Positions 18,931-29,559 of a stretch of 64,000 bases of DNA are shown here, piece by piece (the stretch's first letter is position 1; each line of letters opens with the position of its first letter). The DNA comes from Dipteris shenzhenensis. Taxonomy: Eukaryota; Polypodiophyta; Polypodiopsida; Gleicheniales. The translations under genes and the position numbers were made by a program. Below the pieces are notes generated by a model. That model saw only the letters and a program-made list of their open reading frames with translations. It made no database searches and was not told the DNA's origin. The DNA lies in assembly GCA_047967505.1 (NCBI GenBank), contig CM106538.1. One strand, written 5' to 3'.

Positions 18931-19483
18931 GACACTTGGACTGGGTGGAGGTCTCTAAATCATTGTCGATGCAGAGACGTTGTAGCTGGAGTTCATGCAG
19001 GGATAGGCAGGGTTATAATAGGCATCAAGTGAGAATGGTCCACAATTTGTGTTATCACCTTCTTGCAATACATGTAAGAAGAAAATATCAAACAAGAGAT
19101 GATAAAGAAAGCCAAATCCATCAATGAAATTGGTTTGCTTTAGGCAAGAAAGAATGCACACGTAGAATTAGAGAACATCGTGTAAATTTATGGACATTTT
19201 TCTTCTTCAAAAATTGGGTGATATCTCTTCAAGGTGATAATAACTACCAATTGAAGCAGCGATTTGGGGGAGATCTACTCCAAAGTAAAGTGCCAAAAAA
19301 AATGACAAGCCTGAACTGATTTTGAACTGTGGCAAGATATCGATTGATGGTGCTTCTTGTAGTAGATGTGGCAATTACCGAGGATCTAATAAACTAGATT
19401 CAAATTGGTAGATTTGAAAGAAAACCAGTCCAGTACATGAAAACAAATCTATGCCAATGATAAATTTGTCACTTATTGATGTG

Positions 19484-19985
19484 TGCCAGATAGAGGAGGT
19501 GAATACATGTCTTTAGCATTCATGAACTTTTGCAGAAGTCACGGCATTTGAAGACAACTCACTTGTGTAGATACTCCTCAACAGAATGCAAGAGCTAAAA
19601 GGAAGAATAGAACTTTCACAGACAGTGCTAGAATGGCAATGCTTAGTGAGAAGCATCTTCCAAATTAGTATTGGGCAGAAGCAATAGCCATTGCAAACTA
19701 TTTGCTTAATCGGCTTCCTACCAAACCAATTCGAGATATGACACCTTATGGAGCATTCACTGGACATAAGCCACACATTGGGCATCTTCGCATATTTGGT
19801 TACATAGCATATGCCCACATACATAATAATCATCGCAGGAAATTCATCATGGTTGGCTACAGTGAATAAAGCAAAGCATACAAGTTGTATGATCCCATCA
19901 ACCGAAAGGTCATTATCTCCAGAGATGTAATCTTTGATGGAGGAATCAAAATGGAAGACCTCAAACACAAAGGAGATAGATGCAT
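19484..19985 (+). pseudogene. Copia integrase fragment
   Basis: A single frame (three stops) reads DRGGEYMSLAFMNFCRSHGI, DTPQQNARAKRKNRTFTDSA, YLLNRLPTKPIRDMTPYGAF, LRIFGYIAYAH and INRKVIISRDVIFDG. This is the C-terminal half of a copia integrase core plus the conserved region before reverse transcriptase. The catalytic Asp of DRGGEY is present, but the catalytic Glu of the usual GVAERKNRT motif is Lys (ARAKRKNRT). No LTRs flank the fragment. Confidence 0.8.
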
Positions 19986-19993
19986 TGGGGACT

Positions 19994-20058
19994 CTTTTCC
20001 CACTTGGAAAATGGCGAGTGGACGAGCAATCCATGAGCCATTTTCCAAGTGGAAAAGG
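19994..20058. repeat. Inverted repeat, 19-bp arms
   Basis: CTTTTCCCACTTGGAAAATGG (19994-20014) is the reverse complement of 20038-20058 apart from one extra C; the spacer is 23 nt. Each arm is itself partly palindromic (TTTTCC/GGAAAA). Confidence 0.85.
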
Positions 20059-21155
20059 AGGGCTTCTGCACCTTTCCCAATGGCCAAAGGCTTGGGGAGC
20101 TCAATGTGTGCAATTAGGATAGTTTAGATATGTATATTTAAAGGAGGTAGATTCCCATTATGAATAATTTTTTGATCCAATAGTCATGATTTAAATTCTT
20201 GTGACCCAAGCCTTTGATAGTAGAGGTGAGATAAGGTAAGGTGGAAATTTGGTACAAGTGGAGTGAGGGGGATTAGGGTTAAGTTAAGAAGCCCAAAGAG
20301 TCACCTCCTACAGCCCCAACCCTTGCCACCTCTTTGTCGGTTGCTCCGGGTTTTGCTCCGTGGGTTTGAGCTGGTTGGTTCTTCTCTTATAGGTACATAG
20401 CCTAACGTACCCTAGCAAATCAACAAATAATGTAGAATAAGAAAATACAAACTCATCTCCCTCAATGTCTTCTTGTCTACACCACACTCGACACATGAGT
20501 ATATGGGCCTCTAGATACCTCATGGTACACAAGCTCTCATGCAAGCACTACTACTAGCTTGTGGTTGCTTGTTGATAATGGGGAGATATTACACTTGAGT
20601 GTGGCTAGGTACCATCACCACACTCAAGCAACCCTAGAAAAGAGGGAAGGTATGCCACTTTAAGTGCCTACACAAGAAGGAACCTCAACCAAGTAACACA
20701 AGAATAAGAGCTCTCAACAAGCCTCTCACACTCATAAAAGAGTTGCACACTCACAATACTACAAGAAAGAAATAAGCAGAAGAGGACCCATCTATGTACA
20801 CACTCCATGCAAGCAAGCACACGAGTGGATTCCAATCAAGCCCCACACCTAGCTCTCAATACATTGATCAAAAGGGGATAGCCCCCTGTGCCATGTGTTG
20901 TAGAATGAGAGGTTCCAAATAGGATGTGGAGGTGGATATAATCCTCCTAACATATGGTCCAAACCATGTGCTACGTGCACAAATAAATGTAATACAATGT
21001 AGTGCAAATGTGCACATAAGCCCTAGCTAGAATCTGACATGGATGGCCAATGTGTTAACCTGGGAAATGGGTTAACAAAAAGCTAGTCATATTACAAGAA
21101 AGAGGAATCTCAAGTCCTTTAATGGTCTTAAGGTGCCACTAGCACTAAAGTCACA
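20059..21155. other. Unclassified sequence
   Basis: No gene recognised. It lies between the integrase fossil and the target duplication of copia B. Confidence 0.4.
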
Positions 21156-21160
21156 CATCT
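21156..21160. repeat. Target-site duplication CATCT (lower)
   Basis: CATCT directly outside the lower LTR of copia B; the partner is at 36443-36447. Confidence 0.8.
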
Positions 21161-21272
21161 TGAGAGTGCTCTCAACAGAAGTGGAACGGAAGAGGGTGAG
21201 AGAGAGGGAGAGACAGAAGAGAGCCACACAAGTTTTGGAGGGTGCAGAACACCCTAATCTTCTATGTCATCC

Positions 21273-21319
<47 letters not shown>

Positions 21320-21368
21320 AGTATTGTACATAACGGGGGTTAAGGAACAATGGCCTTTAACTCCCACA
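21161..21368 (-). repeat. 3' LTR of copia B, 208 bp
   Basis: Minus strand begins TGTGGGAGTTAAAGGCC and ends CACTCTCA. Longer than its partner mainly because of a (GT)18 tract at 21281-21316. Confidence 0.85.
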
Positions 21369-21379
21369 ATCTCCCACTT
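21369..21379 (-). promoter_or_regulatory. Polypurine tract of copia B
   Basis: Minus-strand AAGTGGGAGAT lies immediately before the 3' LTR. Confidence 0.65.
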
Positions 21380-21419
21380 AAAGGCCAATGTGCCTTTAAG
21401 GGAGAACAGCTAGTGAGCA

Positions 21420-22800
21420 TATTATCCAATGCCCATCAATACATGACAATACTCAAATTGATGACTAGGTAGACTCTTATCTATAGGGTTATCGTTTGTA
21501 TGAAACTTGACAAGCTCTATGCACTTGTCCTGAAGTACCTCCCTGATGAAATGGTACCTGACCTCAATGTGTTTGGTCTTTGCATGAAAGACCGGATTCT
21601 GTGCTAAGCTGAATAGCACTTATGGAGTCACTATGCAATATCGGTACAACTTTACGAATCCCCAAATCTCCCAGTAGCTGATCAAGCCATATAGCCTCCT
21701 TACAACCCTTTGTGGCTGCAACATACTCGGCCTCTGTGGTAGACAAAGTAATGCACTTTTGTGCACAAGACATTCATGAACTGCACTGCACCGCCTACAA
21801 AGGCCAACACATAACCAGAAGTGGATCTCCTGCTATCCACATGCCCTACATAGTATGAATCTGTGTACCCAAGTATACACATCTCTCCTCTGCCAAAGCA
21901 GATGCACATCTCCTTAGTACCCTTCATGTACCTCATGATGCACTTAACGGCCTCCCAATACCTCTTTCCTAGATTAGCCATATACTGGCTAATAACTCCC
22001 ATTACAAATGCAATGTTCGGTCTAGTAGTTATCATAGCATACATACGACTCCCAACCACTAATGCATAAGGAACCTTGGCCATCATGGTCCTCTCCTCAT
22101 CTGATTTGGGACTATCTTCCTGACTCAGTTTCACATATAGAGGCAATGGAGTACTTACTGCATTCCCACCACATATTGAAATGTTGCAACACTTTTGTAA
22201 CATACTCCTTCTACGCATACCAAGAATATGACCTACAGGTCCCAAATTTGTCCTTCAATGCATCCAGCGCATAAGAGTTCTTGCTATCCCCAATAGCATA
22301 TCATCCACAAAAAGTGCTAGGAGTATTAGGCTATTATCCTTAGCCCTTTTATTATAGAGGCAGTGACAATCTCACTTCTTCTGAAACCCTGGGACCGAAT
22401 GAAAGCATCAAACTTCTTATACCATTCTCTAGGCACTTGCTTAAGGCCATAGAGACTCTTTTTCAGCTTGCAAACCAAATGCTCTTTGCCCTTTTCTTCA
22501 AAGCCTTCTGGCTGTGCCATGTAAATTCCCTCATGTAGATCCCCTTGCAAGAAAGCTATCTTGACATCCATTTGCATAAGCTCCATATCCTCTTCTACTA
22601 CAAGTCCAAATACACATCCAAGTGTGGTCAACTTCACAACTAGAGAGAAGATCTCATTGAAGTCCACACCCTTCTCTTGCTTGAACCCTTTTCTTTCCAC
22701 GTGGCAAAGAAACCAAGTCCCAAGTCTTATTATTCATGATCGAATTGCATAGAATACTCCCACTTGCACTGATACTCGCATATCATAGCCTCTCTATAGT
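21420..22800 (-). pseudogene. Copia B reverse transcriptase-RNase H
   Basis: Minus-strand frames show RT motifs GVDFNEIFSLVVKLTTL, MDVKIAFLQGDLHEGIYMAQ, LYGLKQVPREWYKKFD and the catalytic box FVDDM (22298-22312), then the connection region (CIMRYMKGTKEM) and RNase H (GYTDSYYVGHVDSRRSTSGY; LSTTEAEYVAATKGCKEAIW). The parts lie in different frames and contain stops, so no functional enzyme is made. In the usual copia order it follows integrase and ends just before the polypurine tract. Confidence 0.88.
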
Positions 22801-23234
22801 AAGAAGGCTCCCTGCAATCAATAAGCATCACATAGTCTACCCCTGGAACAAATCTCTACACTCTAGCTGATCTTCTCAAGGGCCTTTCAACTTGCTTTCC
22901 CACCTACATATCAGCCTCATTGGACTCATTATTTCCACCAATAGATGATCCATCATTTGCCCTTGATTGTGTACCTGTGGGAGTACTTGGTGGCACCATT
23001 TCCTTCACATTCGGTGCATGGACAACTTGTTGTCTATCAATGTATGTAGGTGGATTCACATCCTAAGAAGTGATTCTCCTAATTTCCACATCCCTCATGG
23101 GTGTCTTATGCATCTTTTCATTGAAGACCACATCATGGCTTTGTATGATTTTCTTTGCTTATGGATCCCAGAGATGATAGCCTATCTCTCATTTTCACCA
23201 TAACCCAAAAAGATGCATTTTCTAGACTTAGGAT

Positions 23235-24165
23235 CTAGCTTCTTCCGAAGCTCTTTGGCACATGTGCATATGCCTCACACCCAAATATATGCAAATGAGA
23301 GTAAGAGGGCTTCTTGCCAATCCATGCCTCTTCAGGAATACCACCATCCAAACTCTTATTAGGTGATCTATTAATCACATGCACTGCAGTCTTCATTGCC
23401 TTAGCCCAAAAACCACTAGAAAGACTTGCATTGGAAAACATATATTGCAACCTTTCCTGAATGGTGCGGTTCATCTTTTCAACAACTGGATTTTGCTCTG
23501 GAGTACGAGGGGATGTGAGCTCCTTCTTGATCCCACGTGTATCACAAAAATGCTAAAAGTCATGAGAGAGATACTCTCCAGCATTGTCAGTCCATAGGCA
23601 TTTAAGCATTCTACCTTACTAATTTTCAACCAAAGCCAGCCATTTCTGAAATACCTAGAACACATCACTCTTCTGAGCCATAACATAAGCCCACATTTTC
23701 CTAGTTGCATCATCAATGAATGTCACATAGTATTCAACCTAGCCTAATGATCACGTAGGCATGGGACCAGATATGTCTAAATGCACCAAATCGAGCTTTT
23801 TAAGCTCTTTCTTTCCCCTTCTTTTATGGGCTGATTTAGTTTGCTTCCCATAGAGAAAATGCTCACAAAATTCAAAGTAAAAAAAACTCAAATGCAGTAC
23901 ATAACCCAAATGGCATAAGAGTTTCATTCCATTTTAGCTCATATGGCCCAACCGGTAATGCCATAAAGAAGTACTTGGTTTCTCGGTTATTGCAACAACA
24001 TGATCAGACACCCTTGATACATGTAAGGATACAAAGTGCCATACTTGGCACCCCTGGCTAAAAGCATAGAGTCCTCCTGAATTTTCCAACTCCCAAAACC
24101 AAAGATGGTATGAAAACTAGCATCATCTAGCTGACCTGTTGAAATGAAACTCTTGGTAAACTTAG
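23235..24165 (-). pseudogene. Copia B integrase, 5' part cut by the Ty3 insertion
   Basis: Minus strand reads VPKFTKSFISTGQLDDASF directly at the Ty3 boundary, then the zinc-binding region (HYRLGHM, CEHFLYGKQTKSAHK), DLVHLDISGPM with the first catalytic Asp, YYVTFIDDATRKMWAYVMAQ, TDNAGEY with the second, and PVVEKMNRTIQERLQYMF with the Glu, then PEEAWIGKKPSYSHLHIFGC. All three catalytic positions survive, but stops interrupt the frame. Confidence 0.88.
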
Positions 24166-24169
24166 GCAC

Positions 24170-25171
24170 TGTTATGGATAAATTTGACCAAGGTAAAAGG
24201 CATAAATATGTGTGTGTGCTTGTATGTGTGGTAATAGTATAATAAAATATGGTGTGCATAGGGCCCAGGGTTGAGGTGGTAGGGCATGACCATGTGCCGC
24301 CCTTCCATGTAAGAGGACCCATAGGTGTGTTGTACATAATCCATGGTAGAAATATTATAAAATGTTAAGGTGGCATGGTTTTTCCATGTGCCACCCCTCC
24401 ACCTAGGCATCCCATGCCTGCATTTAGTGAGACATGGCCCAAGGACCATGGGAGAAGTAATATAAAATAGGTGGAGATGGATATTATATTGGATTATTCC
24501 CTCCATGTATGATAGGCCCATGTGGGGGGGGGTGTAGATAGTCTAAGAATGCAAGTTAAATAATGGGGAAAGTAGGATGAGGTGGCAAGATTCCTTGTGC
24601 CAACCCTCTACTTGTCCTCCTAGATGTTTGAACGTATTATAAAATTGGGAAGAGACCAAGGGAGTATCTTAGACTTGGGATATGGGGTTTGATTTATGTG
24701 GAAAAATGAGGCAAAGGGTTGTCGCACACAATTGAGAGTGCGTACCCACCTAGCCCACATGGGAGATTCCTCCACACACACCATGCATGTGGGAGGATGC
24801 ATTTATTGGGAGAGACCCCCTCTCTTGGCTATAAAAGGAGGAGGCTATTCCTTGATGTGACACGCTCATTCTTGTAAAGCCAGCATGCTAGTACCTTGAT
24901 TTCCCCCATCCTTCCTTTCAAATAAAGCATGACTCTCTTTTCTTCCCTTGATGTCTCCATCCATACATTCCACCTCCCATCATGTACATGCTCCTCTTCC
25001 CCTCTCCCTTCCTCTTTGTGCCATGGTCTCCCTCTTCATTCCCACCCCTATTAATCCCTTTTCCCCACCCATGTTAACGCTTCTCCCCTCATGTTCCCTC
25101 TCCCCCATGGCCCTCGAGCATCGCCATGCCTAGCATCTAGCCTCATGCCTTGATTTCTTTTCTAGTTAATA
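24170..25171 (+). repeat. 5' LTR of Ty3 element, about 1.0 kb
   Basis: Starts TGTTATGGATAAATTTGACC and ends AGTTAATA. A TATA box (GGCTATAAAAGGAGG) lies at about 24828-24842 and AATAAAGCATG about 24921. The match to 30874-31866 is long and high, with scattered substitutions and small indels. Frames within it are not genes. Confidence 0.88.
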
Positions 25172-25175
25172 GAAT

Positions 25176-25198
25176 TGGTGTGGCTGCTAGGATTCGAA
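25176..25198 (+). promoter_or_regulatory. Primer-binding site for tRNA-His
   Basis: TGGTGTGGCTGCTAGGATTC continuing to CGAA is complementary to a tRNA 3' end with acceptor CAGCCACA plus CCA and a TTCGAATCC T arm, the pattern of plant tRNA-His, with about one mismatch in 23 bases. It lies a few bases after the LTR end. Confidence 0.75.
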
Positions 25199-26102
25199 AT
25201 CTTCGCGGCTAGTGGCATAAAATCCGTCAACATCCGTTACTCCTACGAGTGTGTGCAGTCTACGGCATCTTTTGCATGTGGTTCTCTCTTTCTGCGTCTC
25301 CAAATGATCATCTATACACCCACCTTCTGGCATCTTCAAACTGAACATACACTTCTTAAGAAATTCCTTGTGAGAAGCTGATGGTTTTTCATACAATGTA
25401 TCTAACATGCTCATCAAGTCCTTTCTTGTGTTTTATTTAAGAAGATGAAATCCACTGATGTTGCCAAACATAGTCATATCATTCCTAGTGCCTTTCTATC
25501 AAGAACTTGCTAGCTTACAACTGACATACATGTAGACTTCTTTTTAATCCCACCTTTGACAAGAAAGTTCTGCTCGCGGTTCTCCATTTCTGTGGCTACA
25601 AAACTTCTCTATTTCTATGCCTCCAATCTGTGTGTCTTCTGCTCGCGGTTCCTGCGCATCCGCACATTTTCTGCTCACGGTTCGCATCCGCACATCTTTT
25701 GCTCATGGTTGCAAAACTCATGCTCATGGTTCCTGTGCATCCACGCATCTTCTGGTCATGGCTGCAAAACTCCTGCAACATACTTCACGCCCCTCTATCT
25801 TCTTCTCTTTCTCTTCTCTTCTCCTTATATTAAGGAGTGGGAATTGAACCCAAGACCTCCCCATTCACAAAAAGAAGACTTACCAATGGGCCAGCAAATA
25901 GGAAGTGATCAAAATGTAATGACATTGCTTATATGCTGAAATCTCATGAACTGTAACTCTCTAACCGTGGGGAGTTTCCTCTTGCTATAAAAAGCAAAAG
26001 TACACTTCATGTGCTCTATTCATATCTCATACTAGATTGCAGATTCTGAAATTTTTTAAGTTCACTCCTTGGACCCATGCTACATGAGGAGGGTGGATAT
26101 TT

Positions 26103-26540
26103 ATGTCACTTCTCGACGAGTTCAAGGATTTGGTGCTGGGTCCTCTGCTCGTTATGGCTACCAATTGGCGAGATCTCTTTCTTGATCTTCATGTCGATCT
26201 TCAACAACTGATTGTACAATGCATTGCTCGAGAAGACGATGGGTGGGGTAATACAACTTGGATGGTTCAAGGTGAAGAACTAGTGATACACTGGGAGGGC
26301 TTTGATTCCAACCCTACTCATTGTGTGGTGATTGAGCTACTTGCTACATCGGAGGTAATTAAAAGGATGACATTCTTCCAAGGGTGGGATGATCCACAAG
26401 CTTGGGGGGAGATTTGGTGCATCTGCTTATTAATTTATATGGATAAGCTCGTCTTGAATGATTTCTTCTCAACCTCACTACAAAGGTTTCTGGGGCTCGG
26501 CTATGGTAATGTTTTGACCAAGGAACCCCTTTGTACCTAA
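26103..26540 (+). CDS. Upstream ORF of Ty3 element, unknown function
   Basis: 145 codons, ATG to TAA, intact (MSLLDEFKDLVLGPLLVMAT...). It contains LFLDLHVDLQQLIVQCIARE and HWEGFDSNPTHCVVIELLAT. I do not recognise a family. Composition is that of a soluble protein without a signal peptide or membrane segment. Extra ORFs upstream of gag are known in some Ogre/Tat elements. It could be part of a longer, now broken frame that includes the RNase H domain downstream. Confidence 0.45.
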   Translation: MSLLDEFKDLVLGPLLVMATNWRDLFLDLHVDLQQLIVQCIAREDDGWGNTTWMVQGEELVIHWEGFDSNPTHCVVIELLATSEVIKRMTFFQGWDDPQAWGEIWCICLLIYMDKLVLNDFFSTSLQRFLGLGYGNVLTKEPLCT

Positions 26541-26732
26541 TCAACCCTTTGAGCCACATTTTGAGCTTCATGTTGTAATTCTTTTTGGTCGAAAGATAAA
26601 CTATTAACAAAGGATTGTAAGTTTGTTTAGTGCTGAATGTCTTGCTCAAGTATTAAATTCTCCCCACCCTGTCCTTCTACCTACCTTGGACTACCGAGAA
26701 ACCTGGGATGTTTAGATTTTAGTCTTGGTGTA

Positions 26733-27118
26733 ATGACATCTTGGATCCTTCAATTTGACGGAGCATACAAACCTTCGACCAAGGCTGCTGGTGTGGGTGT
26801 GAAGCTCACTTCACCGGGGGGTAAGGTGTATTGTTAAGTCTGCACCTGCAAGTACTTGCAACCAAGCTGAGTACTCGACACCCATTTTTGGGCTACAAAA
26901 GGTGCAAGAACATCACATCAAGTAACTTGAGGTGCGAGGAGATTCTCAACTCATGTGTGAACAAGTTAGTGGAAGGTGGAAGGTGCGGGAGTGAAGGCTT
27001 GGTTCCACGGCATCAACAAGCATTTGAACTTTGCAAACAATTTAAAGAGGTAAAAATTCAACATATCCCTTGAGCTCAAAATTTAGTTGCTGATTTCTTG
27101 GCACGTGAAGCTTGTACT
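26733..27118 (+). pseudogene. RNase H-like domain upstream of gag
   Basis: Plus-strand frames show WILQFDGAYKPSTKAAGVGV then KLTSPGGKVY, next NQAEYSTPIFGLQKVQEHHI, LEVRGDSQLMCEQVSGRWKV, and near the end IQHIP...VADFLAREA. This is the order of the plant/archaeal-type RNase H (RVT_3) family, with all four acidic catalytic positions visible: Asp at 26757, Glu at 26869, Asp at 26941 and Asp at 27092. Frameshifts and stops break it. In Tat/Ogre elements an additional RNase H is known between RNase H and integrase; here it precedes gag by about 600 bp. Capture or rearrangement are both possible. Confidence 0.75.
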
Positions 27119-27709
27119 TCAATCACGCATGAAACGAGTGGAAGCACCACCTCAACAAAGCCGCAAGCCATGAATGAGGGTGATCATTTGTAAGGAATGC
27201 AAAGATTGTGGTCATCATGAAACTAAATGTTGTGCATATTTGATACGAGTTTACCGACTTTAGAACATCATCAAAAAGGTCCTTAAGGACATTGCTCAAA
27301 AGAAGGATGCCAAACCGCACACCCCTTGAAGAAATAGCATGGCGACTACAAGAATTGAAAGAACTTGAAGGTGATGTGCAAGCTCTCCAACTGTTGACAT
27401 TTGTCATGGCATTCTTGTTTGCCTTGATGAACAACCCCATGCAATGCCATGTCTCTAACCCTCGCTTGTAAAGATGGATGCAATATCATGCCTTGACCAA
27501 TAAGGGTTGGTCCTTTTAAGATTGTCTATGAGCTATTCTATGCTAAAGATTCTTCCTGTATAGCGTTTCACAATACACCAGTCACACCCTACCCTGCCTA
27601 TGTGTGCTTTGTGGATGTATCTTCACCTGATTTTTAGTTCAAGCTATCTCTTTCCATTGTTTGCCAATAGATAAGCCTCATTTCGCCTCTCTCTTTTCCA
27701 TTTTCCAAG

Positions 27710-28700
27710 CATGGTTGTGGTCGGGTTAAAGAAAATCCAAATGAGTATCTTATGGCCTTCAAGCGCCGTTGTGTTTCTCTCAACTTTCTTACCAAAGATA
27801 GATGGTTGTTGGTTCTTTCCACATTTCTAGAGGGTTTGGCTCAAGTGTGGTATAAGAAGCAGGACGAGGACGTTCACCAAAGTTGGCCGAGGTTGACAGT
27901 AGCTATGATCAAGTATTTTGGCAAAGAAGATGAGCCGAAGAATGTGTACCTGCAGGAGACAAACTTGAAGCACTAAGAAGGTGAGACGGCGCATCGATAT
28001 GTAGATCGAGCAACTGTGCTCTTGGACTGTTTAATTGCCATGTAGGAGGACAATGTCAAATTTCAAGCTGGAATGACTCAACATGTGCTAGGAGCAAGGG
28101 ATGAATTCTGCCTCAAGCTTAAATGGGAGAATCTAGAGACCATGGTGCTAGCACAAGAGATTGCTCAAAAGTTTGATAAAGTTCAGTCTAACCCCGTTTC
28201 AAAGAAGACGGTTGTCCCTTTGCAACCCCCTCAATTCTTGCAACAACAACCTGGGGGGTTCAACTCAGGGGCATACCCCCACCACCCATCAAGGATGTAT
28301 CCACCACCTCCACCTCCAAATGTATGGTCCTCCCTTAGATGCTTACCCTCAACAAGGTGTATATCCTCAACCTCTGCCTGGAAAATTTCCCCAGCCTCGC
28401 CCACTAGCCCCCCTCCTTCCTACTCCCCTGACCCCTCCTGCTAAAGAACCTGGAGTCAATGACCTTGCCAAGGCCTTGAGATGGTGGGCATCAAAAATAA
28501 AGCCAATCACCCTCCAAGAGATGATCTTTGGCTTGAGATGGTGGGATGATCTTTGGCTTGAGATGGTGGGCATCAAAAATAAAGCCAATCACCCTCCAAG
28601 AGAACGTGCTAATGTTGTGTGCTACGAGTGCCACCAAAAGGGTCATTAACGCACCGAATGTCCCAATATTCCAAGCATGAATCTTCTAGGTGAATCAAGC
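27710..28700 (+). pseudogene. Ty3 Gag with zinc knuckle
   Basis: The plus strand reads NPNEYLMAFKRRCVSLNFLT, VLSTFLEGLAQVWYKKQDED, SWPRLTVAMIKYFGKEDEPK (retrotransposon gag domain), then FCLKLKWENLETMVLAQEIA, a Pro/Gln-rich linker, an 82-bp duplicated stretch (28478-28600) and one CCHC knuckle CYECHQKGH-stop-RTEC (28620-28661). In-frame stops occur at about 27976, 28043 and 28648. The gene is dead but complete in outline. Confidence 0.82.
28478..28603 (+). repeat. 82-bp internal duplication in Ty3 gag
   Basis: GAGATGGTGGGCATCAAAAA and the following bases to AAGAGA recur at 28478 and 28560; a third partial start GAGATGGTGGGATG lies at 28534. Confidence 0.8.
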
Positions 28701-29099
28701 ACCGAGAATTGTGACATAGAGGTCCTTAACCTTGGGAAGAGAAGTCATGCTACCTCAGACCTCTCTCCAAACCATGGACCACTGGGCCGCCCAGGTAGAA
28801 GGTGTCCTTCTCAGAGCCCTCAGATGCTGAGATGGTAGACCCACCAATAGAGAAGACTAAAAGATCTCACAGGAGTAAGTGGTCGCCCTCAGATTTTCCT
28901 ATTGGCTTAGGGCAAGAAGACTATTCGGTCGTTCAGGACCTTGCTCATCGGTCTTTGAGCATCATGCTTTCTCAATTAATAGCATTAAGCCCTAAGGTGA
29001 GATGTGAGCTATAGCAAGGGCTCTCAACAAGGGGGAGCAAGAAAAAGGAAAAGGTACGAGAGATTTCTTCTAGCTCTGAAGAAGTTGATCGGCACCGCA

Positions 29100-29540
29100 T
29101 ACAATAGATGTCATCATAGATGATTGCGGTATCAAAAGTGTGTGTGTTGATGGGGGAGTTGCATGTAATATCATGGTGCCTCGTATCATGAAGAAGTTGA
29201 ATTTGAAATGTACAAGGTGTTCCTCCACTCAAATCAAGGTAGCAGATCGTCGATGACTCGCCACCTTGGTCGAAACTGAATGACGCTACTCTGAGGTTGA
29301 CAAGCATGCCTTGTCTTTGGTGTTTTGCATTGAGAAATTTAAGCATTATGTGGCTGGAAAGTACTTCATTATAATCTCTAGCAATGGTCTTGCAAAGCAG
29401 GTTCTTTAATCACCAAATCCCATGGGCCGGTTGGCCAAATGGTTGGTAGTTCTATAAGAATATGATTTTTCTTTCAAAATTGTAAAGGGGGGTTGTTCCA
29501 ACTTGAAGAATCCTTTGATTGATTTAGAAGAGTGCCTTGA
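29100..29540 (+). pseudogene. Ty3 protease joined to RNase H remnant (RT missing)
   Basis: VDGGVACNIMVPRIMKKLNL (about 29146-29205) is a retroviral-type protease core with the flap-side ACNIM motif. By about 29335 the sequence has become KHYVAGKYFIIISS and GRLAKWLVVL, the C-terminal part of the Ty3 RNase H (HYLLGRKF...TDH; GRLARWLLLLQEFDF). No YxDD-type box or other RT motif lies between, so the reverse transcriptase and much of RNase H were deleted. Confidence 0.7.
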
Positions 29541-29559
29541 TGTAACCCTTGTAGTGGCC

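Noticed and set aside
24170-25171. Open frames inside the Ty3 LTRs (e.g. 24162-24521 minus, repeated at 30761-31318)
   Set aside because: Both copies coincide with the LTR pair; there is no coding similarity.
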